Below the pieces are notes generated by a model. That model ran no database searches. It was not told the DNA's origin and worked only from the letters and a program-made list of their open reading frames with translations. From positions 62,001 to 126,000 of the forward strand of contig NZ_JAPIVQ010000005.1 of the NCBI RefSeq assembly GCF_026239675.1: a stretch of DNA of 64,000 nucleotides. The letters are read 5' to 3'. Every line of letters begins with the position of its first letter. The stretch's first letter is position 1. Shown here piece after piece: positions 25,542 through 36,064 of this stretch. The DNA comes from Pedobacter sp. PLR (GTDB taxonomy: Bacteria; Bacteroidota; Bacteroidia; Sphingobacteriales; Sphingobacteriaceae). The position numbers and the translations under genes were made by a program.

Positions 25542-27698
25542 TTAAACTGCACTTAAATCAAATGGAAGTTTGCGAATCCGCTTTCCGGTTAAATCATATA
25601 TTGCATTGGTAAGGGCAGGAGCGAAGGCAGGTAATCCAGGTTCCCCAACACCACCTGCATCAGCTTCATTTTCCATAATGTAAACCTCAATTGGTGGAAT
25701 GTCTGTAATTCTTGGCATTTTATAATTGTAGAAATTACTTTGTTCTACAAGTCCGTCTTTAAAGGTGATTTCATGAATGGTAGCTGCGCCTAAGGCCATC
25801 ACAATACTGCCTTCCACCTGAGCCTTAATGATATCCGGATTCACATACCAGCCACAATCCATTACTGCCCAAACCTGATCAATTTTAATCTTGCCATCGG
25901 CAGCTCTTGATACTTTTACAATCTGACCTACGGTGCTTGCAAAACACTCTGTAATGGCTACTCCAAACCCTTCATTTTTCTTTCTATGTTTCCAGCCTGA
26001 AACTTCCTCCATTTTGTCAATGAGCAACTGGGAACGTTCCTCCTGTAAATATTGTCTGCGAAGTGCTAATGGATCTTTCCCTGCTGCTATAGCCATCTCA
26101 TCTAGAAAACTTTCATAAGCGAAGCCATTGGTGGAAGCATATACTGATCTCCACCACATCGTTGGAATTGGGGTTTCGAATTGTACCTCTGCAAAGCTGA
26201 TATCTTTAATGCTATCGTAGTAAGGTTTTAAAAAACCCTCAGAAGTACTCCTGTTTGCCTGATCAGTTTTACCGCTTCTCCAGTGGTCATTGTTTTGACC
26301 GGCCATACGAAATTTTAGTGCAGTGACGATTCCATCGTTAATCGCTCCCTGACATCTGTAGGAAATTCCTGGGCGGTAGGGCCCCTGTGTGGCATCGTCT
26401 TCTCTGGTCCATACCACCTGAACAGGAGCGTTCATTTCTTTGGAGATCATCGTAGCCTCATGAGGATAATCCATGAATGCTTTTCTACCAAAACCACCAC
26501 CAAGGAAGGTCATATTCACAATTACTTTTTCTTTAGGAAGATTGAGCTGTTCACTAATGTAATCCTGTACCCATTCCGGAGCCTGGATAGGTCCCCAGAT
26601 CTCTACTTTATCACCCTGGTAATGAGCGACACAGTTAACAGGTTCCATGCAGCTATGGGATTGATAAGGCGTCTGATAAACAACATCTACGGTTTTTTCC
26701 GCTTGTTTGAGGATGGCATCAGGATCTCCTTGCTTTTTTGCAAACAGCCCTTCCTGAGTTTGAAGACTATCCTGCTGACGTTGGTATATTTCGGCAGTAT
26801 TGATGTGTTCAAAGCCGGAATCGTCCCATTCGACTTTTAATGCTTTTTTTCCTTGCATTGCTGCCCAGGTAGAATTGGCTACTACTGCTACTCCTTCCCG
26901 GAAAGTTTTAAAAACACCCATGCGTACCTTAAATACCTTAATCACTCCAGGTACCTTTAAGGTGGCAGCATCGTCATAACTTTTCACAATACCCCGTAAT
27001 CTAGGGTTACGCTCCACTGTGGCATACAACATCCCCGGCAACTTCTTATCCAGGCCAAATACCGCTGTACCATTTGTTTTAAGCGGGGTGTCTTGTCTGA
27101 GCAGGGGTTTTCTAATCAGTTTATATTCAGACGTTTTTTTAAGGATAACTTCTTTTGGTGGGCTCAATTTAGCTGCCTGTTCAACAAGTTCTCCGTAGTG
27201 AAATTTCTTACCAGAAACCTTATGGAATACATGCCCGGATGCTGCATAGCATTCTGCAGGATTGACATTCCATTTTTGTGCAGCAATAGTAATCAGCATC
27301 ACCCTTGCTGTAGCACTTAATTTTAATAAGTTCTTATATGAACTGCGTATAGTTGAACTTCCACCAGTTACCTGATTGCCGTATTTTTCCCGGTTTCCCT
27401 GTGCAAAAACGATGTTTACATCGTTTAGATCGACTTCTAGTTCTTCGGCTATAATTTGTGGAACCGATTGAAAAGAACCCTGACCCATTTCGGCACGGTG
27501 GTTGAAAATCGTTACTTTACCACTGGTGTCAATATGAATCCAGGCATTGAGCTCAACCTCTGAACTTGTTATACCAGTTGTATTGATAATCTCTGCATCC
27601 TTAGCGCTGGATGGAAAATAGAAACCTAGACACAATGCTGTGCCTGCCAGACCTGAAACTCTGAGGAAATCTCTTCTGGATACCTGTTTAGTGCTCAT
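25542..27698 (-). CDS. Tat-exported xanthine-oxidase-family molybdenum hydroxylase large subunit (IorB/aldehyde-oxidoreductase type)
   Basis: 718 residues. A twin-arginine signal (QVSRRDFLRVSGLAGTAL) shows export after cofactor loading. Molybdopterin-site motifs include FNHRAEMGQGSFQSVPQII, VTFLGGGFGRKAFMDYPHEA and the C-terminal catalytic-Glu motif GGVGEPGLPAFAPALTNAI. The size and the absence of FAD or Fe-S domains match isoquinoline 1-oxidoreductase beta-type and related aldehyde oxidoreductases. With the 2Fe-2S subunit and cytochrome upstream, electrons would pass from substrate to 2Fe-2S to haem c. The true substrate is unknown. Confidence 0.92.
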   Translation of the reverse strand: MSTKQVSRRDFLRVSGLAGTALCLGFYFPSSAKDAEIINTTGITSSEVELNAWIHIDTSGKVTIFNHRAEMGQGSFQSVPQIIAEELEVDLNDVNIVFAQGNREKYGNQVTGGSSTIRSSYKNLLKLSATARVMLITIAAQKWNVNPAECYAASGHVFHKVSGKKFHYGELVEQAAKLSPPKEVILKKTSEYKLIRKPLLRQDTPLKTNGTAVFGLDKKLPGMLYATVERNPRLRGIVKSYDDAATLKVPGVIKVFKVRMGVFKTFREGVAVVANSTWAAMQGKKALKVEWDDSGFEHINTAEIYQRQQDSLQTQEGLFAKKQGDPDAILKQAEKTVDVVYQTPYQSHSCMEPVNCVAHYQGDKVEIWGPIQAPEWVQDYISEQLNLPKEKVIVNMTFLGGGFGRKAFMDYPHEATMISKEMNAPVQVVWTREDDATQGPYRPGISYRCQGAINDGIVTALKFRMAGQNNDHWRSGKTDQANRSTSEGFLKPYYDSIKDISFAEVQFETPIPTMWWRSVYASTNGFAYESFLDEMAIAAGKDPLALRRQYLQEERSQLLIDKMEEVSGWKHRKKNEGFGVAITECFASTVGQIVKVSRAADGKIKIDQVWAVMDCGWYVNPDIIKAQVEGSIVMALGAATIHEITFKDGLVEQSNFYNYKMPRITDIPPIEVYIMENEADAGGVGEPGLPAFAPALTNAIYDLTGKRIRKLPFDLSAV

Positions 27699-27709
27699 TT
27701 TGTTGGTTT

Positions 27710-28327
27710 TTAAGGTTTTGATTTAGGCGCATAAGCACCGTTGTTTAGCCAGGTTTCCCATGCTTTTTTGAATTCTGCATGACTCATCGGAGGTAAGGTT
27801 CTACCTTCTCCAGGCTGCCAGCCCCAGCGGACTAAACCATCTTCTGAATGTGCTAACAATTGCTTCATTGACTTGTTGCCATTTTGTTTCGGGTCTATCA
27901 ACTGTTTAGCCAGTTCAGCTGCGGTTTTGCCCTGGAAAACCATTTTCATATCTGCTGGAGGTAAATGCCATTCCGGGTTCCCCGGAGGGCTGTGTTTACC
28001 TGGAGTATTGGATGGCTGATGGCAGCTGCCGCATTTCATGGCAAATAAACCTTTACCATCTTTTCCTCTTTTAGGAAACATTTCATGCAAATGGCTATCA
28101 TCTCCCTGTAAAGGGATGTCCCCAGATGGGTGACAGTTCATACAGCGTGGACTCATTAGTACGCGATAAACCTTTTCAAATGCTTTAACAGAAGCAATGC
28201 TATCTTTTTTTATGGGCACAACTACTGGTGAGGAAAGAATTTCTTTACGATTTCCTGTATGCCAGGCGAAAGCCATCAGCCCTACCATGGTAAGGATGAT
28301 GGACATGATCATGATTGATTTTTTCAT
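27710..28327 (-). CDS. Exported dihaem cytochrome c of the molybdenum hydroxylase
   Basis: 205 residues with an N-terminal membrane/signal segment ([19 protein letters not shown] region). Two haem c sites: CMNCH at residues 62-66 and CGSCH at 99-103, with Met/His candidates downstream. Such cytochromes accompany IorAB-type oxidoreductases in Bacteroidota as the electron acceptor in the periplasm. The stop overlaps the 2Fe-2S subunit gene by 4 bp, so co-translation with the enzyme is likely. Confidence 0.88.
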   Translation of the reverse strand: MKKSIMIMSIILTMVGLMAFAWHTGNRKEILSSPVVVPIKKDSIASVKAFEKVYRVLMSPRCMNCHPSGDIPLQGDDSHLHEMFPKRGKDGKGLFAMKCGSCHQPSNTPGKHSPPGNPEWHLPPADMKMVFQGKTAAELAKQLIDPKQNGNKSMKQLLAHSEDGLVRWGWQPGEGRTLPPMSHAEFKKAWETWLNNGAYAPKSKP

Positions 28328-28797
28328 TTCGCCTCCCTTTCCTTCTTTTGTAATTCCGCTGCTAAATGTATCGCCTTACGAATGCGGGGATAGGTGCCAC
28401 AACGGCAAATATTTCCTGCCATGGCATTATCTATATCCTGATCTGTAGGATTTGGGTTTTCTCGTAGTAATACGGCTGCAGACATGAGTTGTCCGGAATG
28501 ACAATAACCGCATTGGGGTACACTTATTTCATTCCATGCCAGTTGAAGCGGATGGTCATTATTTTTTGAGAGACCTTCAATAGTGACTATTTTTTGTCCT
28601 GCTGCACGACTGACTTTGGTGACACATGAACGCACTGCTTCACCATTTAAATGTACTACACATGCGCCGCATTGAGCAACGCCACATCCGTATTTTGTAC
28701 CAGTGAGCCCGATAAGATCTCGCAATGCCCATAATAAGGGCATTTCCGGGTCTGCATCTATCGAGTAAGGTTTCTGATTGATAGTTAGGTTAATCAT
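28324..28797 (-). CDS. 2Fe-2S subunit of the molybdenum hydroxylase (IorA type)
   Basis: 157 residues from ATG 28797. Plant-ferredoxin-type cluster Cys38, Cys43, Cys46 ([16 protein letters not shown]) and Cys58, then the alpha-helical second cluster domain [12 protein letters not shown] with [10 protein letters not shown]. This is the classic small subunit of xanthine-oxidase-family enzymes, relaying electrons from the molybdenum site. First gene of the minus-strand Mo cluster; about 110 bp of AT-rich DNA upstream should hold the promoter. Confidence 0.95.
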   Translation of the reverse strand: MINLTINQKPYSIDADPEMPLLWALRDLIGLTGTKYGCGVAQCGACVVHLNGEAVRSCVTKVSRAAGQKIVTIEGLSKNNDHPLQLAWNEISVPQCGYCHSGQLMSAAVLLRENPNPTDQDIDNAMAGNICRCGTYPRIRKAIHLAAELQKKEREAK

Positions 28798-28909
28798 AAT
28801 CAATTAATTTATTTGATAGGTTTTGGTTCTCTATTGATAAGCTTGGATTTTATGATTTTTTCGGTTTTTAAGAAAATAGAAGTTACGATTTTAGCTTCAA
28901 CTCCTAAAG

Positions 28910-29389
28910 TTAATCTCGGTATTCTTTTTCTGTAACGGCTTGTAACCATATAGTTGGGCCATTTTTTCTACTCGTTATCGCAAGCTGGACAAATGCAGTA
29001 TCTGCACTTGCTCCATGCCAATGCGCCAGGTTTTGTGGACATTTAATCACATCCCCTTTACGCAGTATGACTTTTGATTTTCCTTTTTCCTGGTAATACC
29101 CTACACCATCTGTAACCAGCAAAATTTGTCCGGCAGGGTGAATATGCCAGTTACTTCTCGCTCCGGGAGCAAAAGTGACATTTCCAACCGCGGATTCATT
29201 TAAGCTATCGGTTTCCACCAGGGATTTGACCCATACCTCTCCTTTGAAATTCTGATTCGTGTTTTTATCTCCTTTTGGGAAAATAATAGCTGCCTTTTCT
29301 GTTTTTGAACTGCTTTCTACGGGACCACAATTACAGGAGTAAAGTAGCGCCAATAAGCATGCGAGATTGATATTTATGAGATACTTCAT
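28910..29389 (-). CDS. Cupin-domain lipoprotein (paralogue of 36065-36520)
   Basis: The start at 29389 (MKYLININLACLLALLYSCN) overlaps the stop of the preceding gene and gives a lipoprotein signal. 159 residues. Single cupin with metal-type ligands: NWHIHPAGQILLVTDGVGYY and a second motif HWHGASADT. It shares the framework GVGYYQEKGK and KTIW/PTIWL with the cupin at 36065, so the two are duplicates flanking the same block. Secreted single-domain cupins of this group are often paired with carboxymuconolactone-decarboxylase-like proteins, here directly upstream. Confidence 0.87.
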   Translation of the reverse strand: MKYLININLACLLALLYSCNCGPVESSSKTEKAAIIFPKGDKNTNQNFKGEVWVKSLVETDSLNESAVGNVTFAPGARSNWHIHPAGQILLVTDGVGYYQEKGKSKVILRKGDVIKCPQNLAHWHGASADTAFVQLAITSRKNGPTIWLQAVTEKEYRD

Positions 29390-29390
29390 T

Positions 29391-30122
29391 TTACTTTTTG
29401 TTTTTAAGTACACTGTTTAATACAATGCTGGCGGATTTAAACTCCTTTTTACCAATGTTTGATTTTATAACATCAAGAAATTCCAGCAATTGGCTAGGTG
29501 TTAAACCTAGATTTATACAAATATTCAAATGAGAACTTAGCATGGGTTCAACTCCGCCAATGCTGCTTAGTACCGCGATGGTTACCATTTCCCTTTCTCT
29601 ATAACTGAGTACATCGCGTTCAAAAATATCGGCAAACAAATGCTCTTTAAGGAATATTTCGATTTCAGGGGCAAAAGCAGCATAACCAGTTTTTGGTCCT
29701 TGTTCTGCTACGCCTGTCAATTCTTTCAATATGGCCTTACCGCGTTCGTACTTGCTTCGCTCGTCATTGATTGGTGATGCTTCAGCGCCCATTACATCAT
29801 TGATTCCTTTGGCTTTGCGGTCATCCAGTACAGTCATAAAGGTTTGAAGTCCACGGATACTTCGTGGAAAGCCAGCATAGGCATAGACATGGACAAGACT
29901 TTCTTTGATTTGGTTGGTGGTCAGTCCTGCATCGAGCCCACTGTTCAATGCAGTCTTAAGCTTAGTCAGATCACCTTTTCCCGTTAAAGCTGCAATTCCA
30001 ATAATACTTTTCTCTTTGGGACTTAATACCACATTTTGATTTGGGTTTTCTTGTGCATTCAGCATCATCGAAATAAAACTGAATGTGCTGAATAATGCGA
30101 TAAATATTTTATTCTTTTTCAT
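29391..30122 (-). CDS. Exported carboxymuconolactone-decarboxylase-family protein, two-domain
   Basis: 243 residues with a signal peptide ending MMLNAQENP. Two AhpD/CMD-like repeats: LTGKGDLTKLKTALNSGLDAG with QIKESLVHVYAYAGFP, and VTIAVLSSIGGVEPMLSSHL with LTPSQLLEFLDVI. The C-x-x-C pair that makes AhpD a peroxidase is absent, so this is not a typical AhpD. The secreted double-domain forms are of uncertain function, possibly lactone or peroxide chemistry. Coupled to the downstream cupin lipoprotein. Confidence 0.85.
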   Translation of the reverse strand: MKKNKIFIALFSTFSFISMMLNAQENPNQNVVLSPKEKSIIGIAALTGKGDLTKLKTALNSGLDAGLTTNQIKESLVHVYAYAGFPRSIRGLQTFMTVLDDRKAKGINDVMGAEASPINDERSKYERGKAILKELTGVAEQGPKTGYAAFAPEIEIFLKEHLFADIFERDVLSYREREMVTIAVLSSIGGVEPMLSSHLNICINLGLTPSQLLEFLDVIKSNIGKKEFKSASIVLNSVLKNKK

Positions 30123-30133
30123 GATTGATTTCT

Positions 30134-31750
30134 TTACTTTTTGTCTTTTGCTAGCTTCTCAATCACATCAAGACGAGCTTTTTTAGGATCAGGAATGCCA
30201 AGTGCAGAACCATCCAGGCGGAACTCCAGCAGTTCATTCTTTTTGGTATGGAAGACTGGCCATTTAGGCAATCCCTTTCCATTGGGATCACCGGTCTTAG
30301 CAAAGTTTGCCCAGTAGGTATTCATCATTACGGCAACTTCCTGATCTTTGGCTGGGATGGTGGCTCCATTTCGAGCGCTAAGATTGTTGAATACATAAGG
30401 GATTTCAGAGGCATGTGATGCGCCATATCGCATCCGCTGTTGCATCAGGGCAGGTACATAAGAGAAGAGATAAATATAAGCCTGATCGCCCTTGACGGTA
30501 AATGCATTAGCGGTGAACCTTGCGGGTTCGGCCCAGACTTTGTCAGTATTGACCATCGAGAGTATTTCGGCGAAATCAGTGTTGCCATTTGGATCATAAG
30601 CAGCTATAGCTTCAGCTCGCATATTTCCGAATAAAGAAAATAATTCCTCCTTGGTACTGGCATTAACGAATCCAGCAGGGACTTCTGCGCTATTAGATCC
30701 GATAATAAGTGGAACACGGTTTTGTCTACCAGCATGATATGCGCTCTGCGCAGTCTCTACAACCAGTTTGCCATCGAGAATAGGACCGGAGTAGATTGGC
30801 AAACCTCCCTGACCGTCAGTTTCCTGTCCATTGTCAACGATTTGCTCAACAGTCAGCGTTCGAAGTTTTGCGAGTGCGGCTGCATCTTTGCCGTCGATCC
30901 CGTGTTTTCGGGCAAAGTTTTTTCCAATTGTTTCAGCTGAAATGGGGTAGTAGGGATCTGCATTTTCTTCGCGAATCGGTCTTCCGGTGAGTACTCCATC
31001 ACGGCCACCTCCAGACTCGATAATTGCCTTCTGAAAAAGGCCTTTTGCAGCGGGAATAGTCAATAGGGAATGTATCGAGACACCACCGGCAGATTCTCCG
31101 AAAATAGTAACATTGTTTGGATCTCCACCGAATGCTGCAATGTTTTGTCTCACCCACTTAAGGGCAGCGATCTGGTCCATATAGGCATAACTGCCTTTCG
31201 GCTCATTTGGGTGCTCCTCTGTTAAGGCGGGGAATGCAAAATGACCAAGGCGGCCCAAGCGATAGTTGAAGGTCATTAAGATCACACCCTGCTGAGCAAA
31301 CTGCTCTCCTGAAGTTTCAGGCCTTGAGCCGCTACCGCCAACAAAACCACCACCATAGATCCAAACCATGACTGGGAGTTTTGCTCCTGTCTTAGTATTG
31401 GCAGGGCGCCATAAGTTAAGGAACAGGCAATCTTCTGATGTATTTTCTGCAATCTTGCCGGCAGTACGTGGCCAACCAGCCTGTGCACAATCTGCACAAA
31501 ACTTGTTCGCATCACGTATTCCTTGCCATTTAGGAACAGGCTGGGGCGGTCTCCAACGATACTCGCCCACTGGTGCTGCCGCATATGGAATTCCTTTGAA
31601 GGTCTCCACTTTTCCATCAGTTCCACCCTGTAAGCTTCCCGATGCAATACGTACCGTTGGTCTATCGGTAGTGTTGGCATTTACTGCCCTTTGCTGAGCT
31701 TGCAAGCCACAACTTATCATGATGGCTAAACCTGTTAATATTTTTTTCAT
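30134..31750 (-). CDS. Exported type-B carboxylesterase
   Basis: 538 residues with signal peptide MKKILTGLAIMISCGLQAQQ. Carboxylesterase/lipase type-B marks: FKGIPYAAAPVGEYRWRPPQ, EDCLFLNLWRPA, oxyanion hole VWIYGGGFVGGSG, nucleophile elbow VTIFGESAGGVS (Ser), and a late His in GASHASEIPYVF. It hydrolyses esters in the periplasm or outside the cell. It sits in a run of exported hydrolases and redox proteins, so a plant- or aromatic-ester substrate is plausible but unproven. Confidence 0.93.
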   Translation of the reverse strand: MKKILTGLAIMISCGLQAQQRAVNANTTDRPTVRIASGSLQGGTDGKVETFKGIPYAAAPVGEYRWRPPQPVPKWQGIRDANKFCADCAQAGWPRTAGKIAENTSEDCLFLNLWRPANTKTGAKLPVMVWIYGGGFVGGSGSRPETSGEQFAQQGVILMTFNYRLGRLGHFAFPALTEEHPNEPKGSYAYMDQIAALKWVRQNIAAFGGDPNNVTIFGESAGGVSIHSLLTIPAAKGLFQKAIIESGGGRDGVLTGRPIREENADPYYPISAETIGKNFARKHGIDGKDAAALAKLRTLTVEQIVDNGQETDGQGGLPIYSGPILDGKLVVETAQSAYHAGRQNRVPLIIGSNSAEVPAGFVNASTKEELFSLFGNMRAEAIAAYDPNGNTDFAEILSMVNTDKVWAEPARFTANAFTVKGDQAYIYLFSYVPALMQQRMRYGASHASEIPYVFNNLSARNGATIPAKDQEVAVMMNTYWANFAKTGDPNGKGLPKWPVFHTKKNELLEFRLDGSALGIPDPKKARLDVIEKLAKDKK

Positions 31751-31772
31751 GTTTGATTGGTTTTATAGGTTG

Positions 31773-32216
31773 TTATTTGCCACCAGCACCGATCAGCTTG
31801 GTAAAGGATAAGGAGCCTAGTTTCCATGATCCATCTTGTTTGATGTAAACTTCTGTTACCATAAATGGATTGGTCACTTCATTTCCGCCAACAACGGCCA
31901 GCAAATCAATTCTATTCAGCAAAATGGCCGTATTGTCGATTACTTTCACAGAAACATCATGGATATCCGCCTTTTTGTACCAAATGTTTCCACTTTTTAT
32001 GACGTTGATTTCTTGTTGTTTTCCCCAGGATCCGCCCATGTGTACAAAGACAGATTTTTCGTGAAAAAACTTGTCAAGAACTTCTATATTCTTGTCGGAC
32101 ATCCAGGTCCATTTATCTTTGGAAAGTTTAATAATTTCCTCGTCTACCTTAGAATTTTGTGCGAAGGATGATTGTGTACCCATAATAATTAATATTCCGA
32201 TAATTAAAGATTTCAT
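31773..32216 (-). CDS. Exported NTF2-like (SnoaL/DUF4440-type) protein
   Basis: The start at 32216 (MKSLIIGILIIMGTQSSFAQ) gives a signal peptide; the longer frame upstream is unlikely. 147 residues. Cone-shaped NTF2-like pattern: KLSKDKWTWMSDKNIEVLDK, FFHEKSVFVHMGG, and VTEVYIKQDGSWKLGSLSFT. Such domains bind small hydrophobic ligands or act as small enzymes; no catalytic set can be assigned. It lies between a carboxylesterase and an alpha/beta hydrolase gene in the same minus-strand run. Confidence 0.75.
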   Translation of the reverse strand: MKSLIIGILIIMGTQSSFAQNSKVDEEIIKLSKDKWTWMSDKNIEVLDKFFHEKSVFVHMGGSWGKQQEINVIKSGNIWYKKADIHDVSVKVIDNTAILLNRIDLLAVVGGNEVTNPFMVTEVYIKQDGSWKLGSLSFTKLIGAGGK

Positions 32217-32300
32217 ATTGATTGGTTTAAATTTTATAACACCATGAATTTTGTTTTCAATAACTACTCCCATCTGGCCGTATCCTTTTTTTCAGCTACC

Positions 32301-33350
32301 TTAACGAAGATTTTTACCAAAGAAATCAACCAGTTTTGACACCGCCTGATTTACATATTCAGGTTTCCAGTACGTTTGGATATGCGTGGCACCATCAATA
32401 ACAAAGAGTTCTTTAGTCTTTGCATTGCTTGCTTTTTCAAAAGCCTCATCTGTCATGTATTTTGAGTCGGCTTTGCTTCCGGCCATCATCAATAGGGGCT
32501 GATTGATCAGATCCATGTTAGTGGCGGCATCAAAAGTCATTAAATCAAGCAGGCTACTTAAGGTGTATTTAAAGGTAGAATTGGGATGTGCATGGGTTCT
32601 GTAATAATACATAAACCCCTCACGATAAAGATCAGTAGGGATTTTGGCAATTTCTTCATCTGTTGGCATGGCCACACCTGTATAAATCACTTCTCCACCT
32701 GAGGATTCCTGAGCTCGGGCATCAGTAGCTTGCTTTAATCGTTCCTGGATCGTTGTCAATTGCGAATTCTGAAAACCATTACGTCTGACCTCACCAGAAT
32801 TAAACATACTCAAAGTTGCTACCGCTTTGAAGCGTTTATCTCCCTGTGCAGCTTTTAAAGTATAACCACCGCCACCGCAAATACCTAAAATTCCCAGGCG
32901 GTTTTTATCAACTCCTGCGTATCGGGTGATAAAATCTGCCATACCATGAATATCTTCAATTCGGTTTGCCGGTTTATCGACATGACGGGGTTGCCCGCCA
33001 CTAGCACCTTGATATGCAGCATCCGCTGTAATCGTGATATAACCCGACTCGGCCAAACGTTGAGCATATAACCCGGTAGTCTGCTCTTTCACGCCACCAT
33101 TAGGATGAGCCAGTACGACTGCCGGATATTTCTTTGATTTGTCGTAACCATTAGGGGTATAGATGTTTGCTGAGATATCAATTCCATTCAGCTTATAGCT
33201 GACCGGATGAATATTTACTTTCCCGGGTATATTGGCTGCAATGGCATCTCCATACACCAAGCCAAATGAGTTTTTGGGTTTGGTTTGAGCGGAAGCAATG
33301 ATGATTGCGGTCATTAATACTGCTGTTAGTGTCGTTTTTATCAGTTTCAT
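32301..33350 (-). CDS. Exported alpha/beta hydrolase, dienelactone-hydrolase-like
   Basis: 349 residues with a signal peptide (LMTAIIIASAQTKPK). Hydrolase fold with AVVLAHPNGGVKEQTTG (oxyanion region), the nucleophile elbow LGILGICGGGGYTLKA carrying Cys in place of Ser as in dienelactone hydrolases, and His in IDGATHIQTYW. The Cys elbow is a notable feature. Substrate unknown; an exported esterase or lactonase is likely. Followed by the NTF2-like gene and preceded by a flavodoxin with 12 bp between. Confidence 0.82.
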   Translation of the reverse strand: MKLIKTTLTAVLMTAIIIASAQTKPKNSFGLVYGDAIAANIPGKVNIHPVSYKLNGIDISANIYTPNGYDKSKKYPAVVLAHPNGGVKEQTTGLYAQRLAESGYITITADAAYQGASGGQPRHVDKPANRIEDIHGMADFITRYAGVDKNRLGILGICGGGGYTLKAAQGDKRFKAVATLSMFNSGEVRRNGFQNSQLTTIQERLKQATDARAQESSGGEVIYTGVAMPTDEEIAKIPTDLYREGFMYYYRTHAHPNSTFKYTLSSLLDLMTFDAATNMDLINQPLLMMAGSKADSKYMTDEAFEKASNAKTKELFVIDGATHIQTYWKPEYVNQAVSKLVDFFGKNLR

Positions 33351-33362
33351 TTTAAATATTGT

Positions 33363-33992
33363 TTAATTAAACAGACCTATCTTATTCAACCAGTTTTGAA
33401 GTTCAATCTGAACCTGCTTTTCTTTTTCGCCTTTCATCACGAATAAAATACCATCTCTTTCTTTGCCACCTGTGGTTGAAAAACCTGTTAGTAATTTGCT
33501 TTTTGGACACAATTGCTGGATTGTTTCAAAGCTGCTGCCAATACCATAGCCAGCGTTGGTATTAAAGGGAATGACCGTTTTACCGCTTAAATCGTACTGG
33601 TTCAGAAAGCTTTTCATCGGTGGGGGCAGTTGCATTCCCCAGGTTGGAAATCCGAGGAAGACGATATCGTATTTATCGATATTGTCAATCTTTGTTTTCA
33701 AAGGAGGTAAAAAGGCTGTGATGTTTTCATTGGCAACCTGATCCACAATGGTTTGATAATGTTCGGGATAGGGCTTGACCAGCTCCAAGGCAACCAGGTC
33801 TCCACCAACTTTCTGATGGATGAGTTCTGCAAGGGCTTTGGTGTTTTTTGTTCTCGACAAATAAACGATCAATACTTTTTTATCGTTCAATAATTCAGTT
33901 TTTTGGGGCATTGACACCTGTGCGCGTGAGCAGGAGGATAGTAACAATAAAGTTGTGCTGAGCCATAACCAATTTATTTTTAAGGTCTTCAT
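33363..33992 (-). CDS. Flavodoxin-family lipoprotein
   Basis: 209 residues. A lipoprotein signal (STTLLLLSSCSRAQ) precedes a flavodoxin domain: KKVLIVYLSRTKNTKALAEL (phosphate-loop region) and IVFLGFPTWGMQLPPPMKSF, with the FNTNAGYGIGSSFETIQ loop. Flavodoxins are usually cytoplasmic, so an exported, membrane-anchored form is unusual, though it recurs in Bacteroidota next to aldo/keto reductases and cupins. FMN binding is expected from the motifs; the redox partner is unknown. Confidence 0.86.
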   Translation of the reverse strand: MKTLKINWLWLSTTLLLLSSCSRAQVSMPQKTELLNDKKVLIVYLSRTKNTKALAELIHQKVGGDLVALELVKPYPEHYQTIVDQVANENITAFLPPLKTKIDNIDKYDIVFLGFPTWGMQLPPPMKSFLNQYDLSGKTVIPFNTNAGYGIGSSFETIQQLCPKSKLLTGFSTTGGKERDGILFVMKGEKEKQVQIELQNWLNKIGLFN

Positions 33993-34016
33993 TTCAGTTT
34001 TTCTTGTTGTAGTCGA

Positions 34017-35099
34017 TTAATCCAGACCCTTTTTTCGTAACCAGCTGGACAATACATCGGCTACTTGGATATTGTTCAGGTCAGCAAAGGGAAAGTGCGT
34101 GTTTCCATTTATTCCGATCTCCGGCAGATGTACCACAGTTGCATCGCCTCCATGTTTATTAATGCAGGCTGCCCATAGTCTCGCCATTTCAAGACCTGAA
34201 CGCCAATGGTCCTTATTCCATATATTGGTTGGCGCTTTCGAGATATTATCACCATAGTAGATTACGATCGGCATCTTCGTCAGTTTAAGGAAATCCGACA
34301 AGGGTATCTCAGTCCCCTTCAACTCACCAAATAGCCCGGCAGATTTAATCGGCTCTGGGAGCTCTCCGTTAGGAAATAAGAAACCGCTATAGGGTTCGTA
34401 AGCGACTACTGCTTTAACCTTTTCATTCTTTATAGCTGTCAACCAGCCAGGACCGCCACCTTGTGAATGCGTTAGGAGAATGCCATCGCCGATTTTATCA
34501 AATAATTGCGACACTGCATCTGCAACTACATTGGCATCAAAAGCACCGGTATTTGGAGTCATCTGCCTATAAAATTGTTCTAGTGAAGCAGGATCTTTTG
34601 GAAACTGGACATTGGGAAAATAATCTGGATAATTCCCGATCCTGAATTGGCTGAACCAGAATTGTTCATCAGCAATGGGAGTTATGGTTGCCGCAACAGT
34701 GCTCTTTCCAGCATCTCCTCGTCTGGGTTGATCAAGTAGATAAACCCCAAAACCACGTCTGAGGAAAATATTCTGAAATCCTTCTCTTCCGTCAGGGGTA
34801 CTTTCCCATGTCTTTTTGGATTGTCCAGCTCCATGGAGAAAAACCAGTGGATATTTACGGGCTTTTACTGGAATTTGGTAAAAGGCATAAGCATGGTCAC
34901 CATGAAAGGTCTGTCCCTGAGGTTTCAATGCATTTTCCAAAGTGAATTTTCCCGGATCGGTATTCATTGTTCCCCCAACAGCAAAGCTACCTTGTTGAGC
35001 AATGGTTAAGGGGGGCTTTTTGGTTTGGGCATTGCCCCATATGGTCGTTGCCAACAATAATGTAAAAGCCCCTAAAAACCTGACTAATTCTTTATTCAT
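34017..35099 (-). CDS. Exported alpha/beta hydrolase (secreted esterase type)
   Basis: 360 residues from MNKELVRFLGAFTLLLATT, a signal peptide ending GNAQT; an ATG nine bases upstream overlaps the AKR stop. Motifs are PLVFLHGAGQSKKTWESTPD, GFGVYLLDQPRRGDAGKS and the Ser elbow LLTHSQGGGPGWLTA. This set recalls secreted esterases with the DQPRRG signature found near sugar or aromatic utilisation genes. The substrate is not evident. Confidence 0.82.
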   Translation of the reverse strand: MNKELVRFLGAFTLLLATTIWGNAQTKKPPLTIAQQGSFAVGGTMNTDPGKFTLENALKPQGQTFHGDHAYAFYQIPVKARKYPLVFLHGAGQSKKTWESTPDGREGFQNIFLRRGFGVYLLDQPRRGDAGKSTVAATITPIADEQFWFSQFRIGNYPDYFPNVQFPKDPASLEQFYRQMTPNTGAFDANVVADAVSQLFDKIGDGILLTHSQGGGPGWLTAIKNEKVKAVVAYEPYSGFLFPNGELPEPIKSAGLFGELKGTEIPLSDFLKLTKMPIVIYYGDNISKAPTNIWNKDHWRSGLEMARLWAACINKHGGDATVVHLPEIGINGNTHFPFADLNNIQVADVLSSWLRKKGLD

Positions 35100-35100
35100 T

Positions 35101-35979
<879 letters not shown>

Positions 35980-36064
35980 TTATTACAAATTTCCGGTATA
36001 ATACAATTGAAATTGGTATACCGATTACGGGTTCTATTACCAATATTACTGATGATGGCTGAGG

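Noticed and set aside
26460..26840. 126-codon plus-strand frame inside the molybdenum hydroxylase large subunit
   Set aside because: Antisense to conserved catalytic motifs; no independent evidence.
31282..31697. Two long open frames (132 and 109 codons) on both strands inside the carboxylesterase gene
   Set aside because: They lie wholly within a well-supported esterase reading frame and show no domain features; shadows of a high-quality gene.
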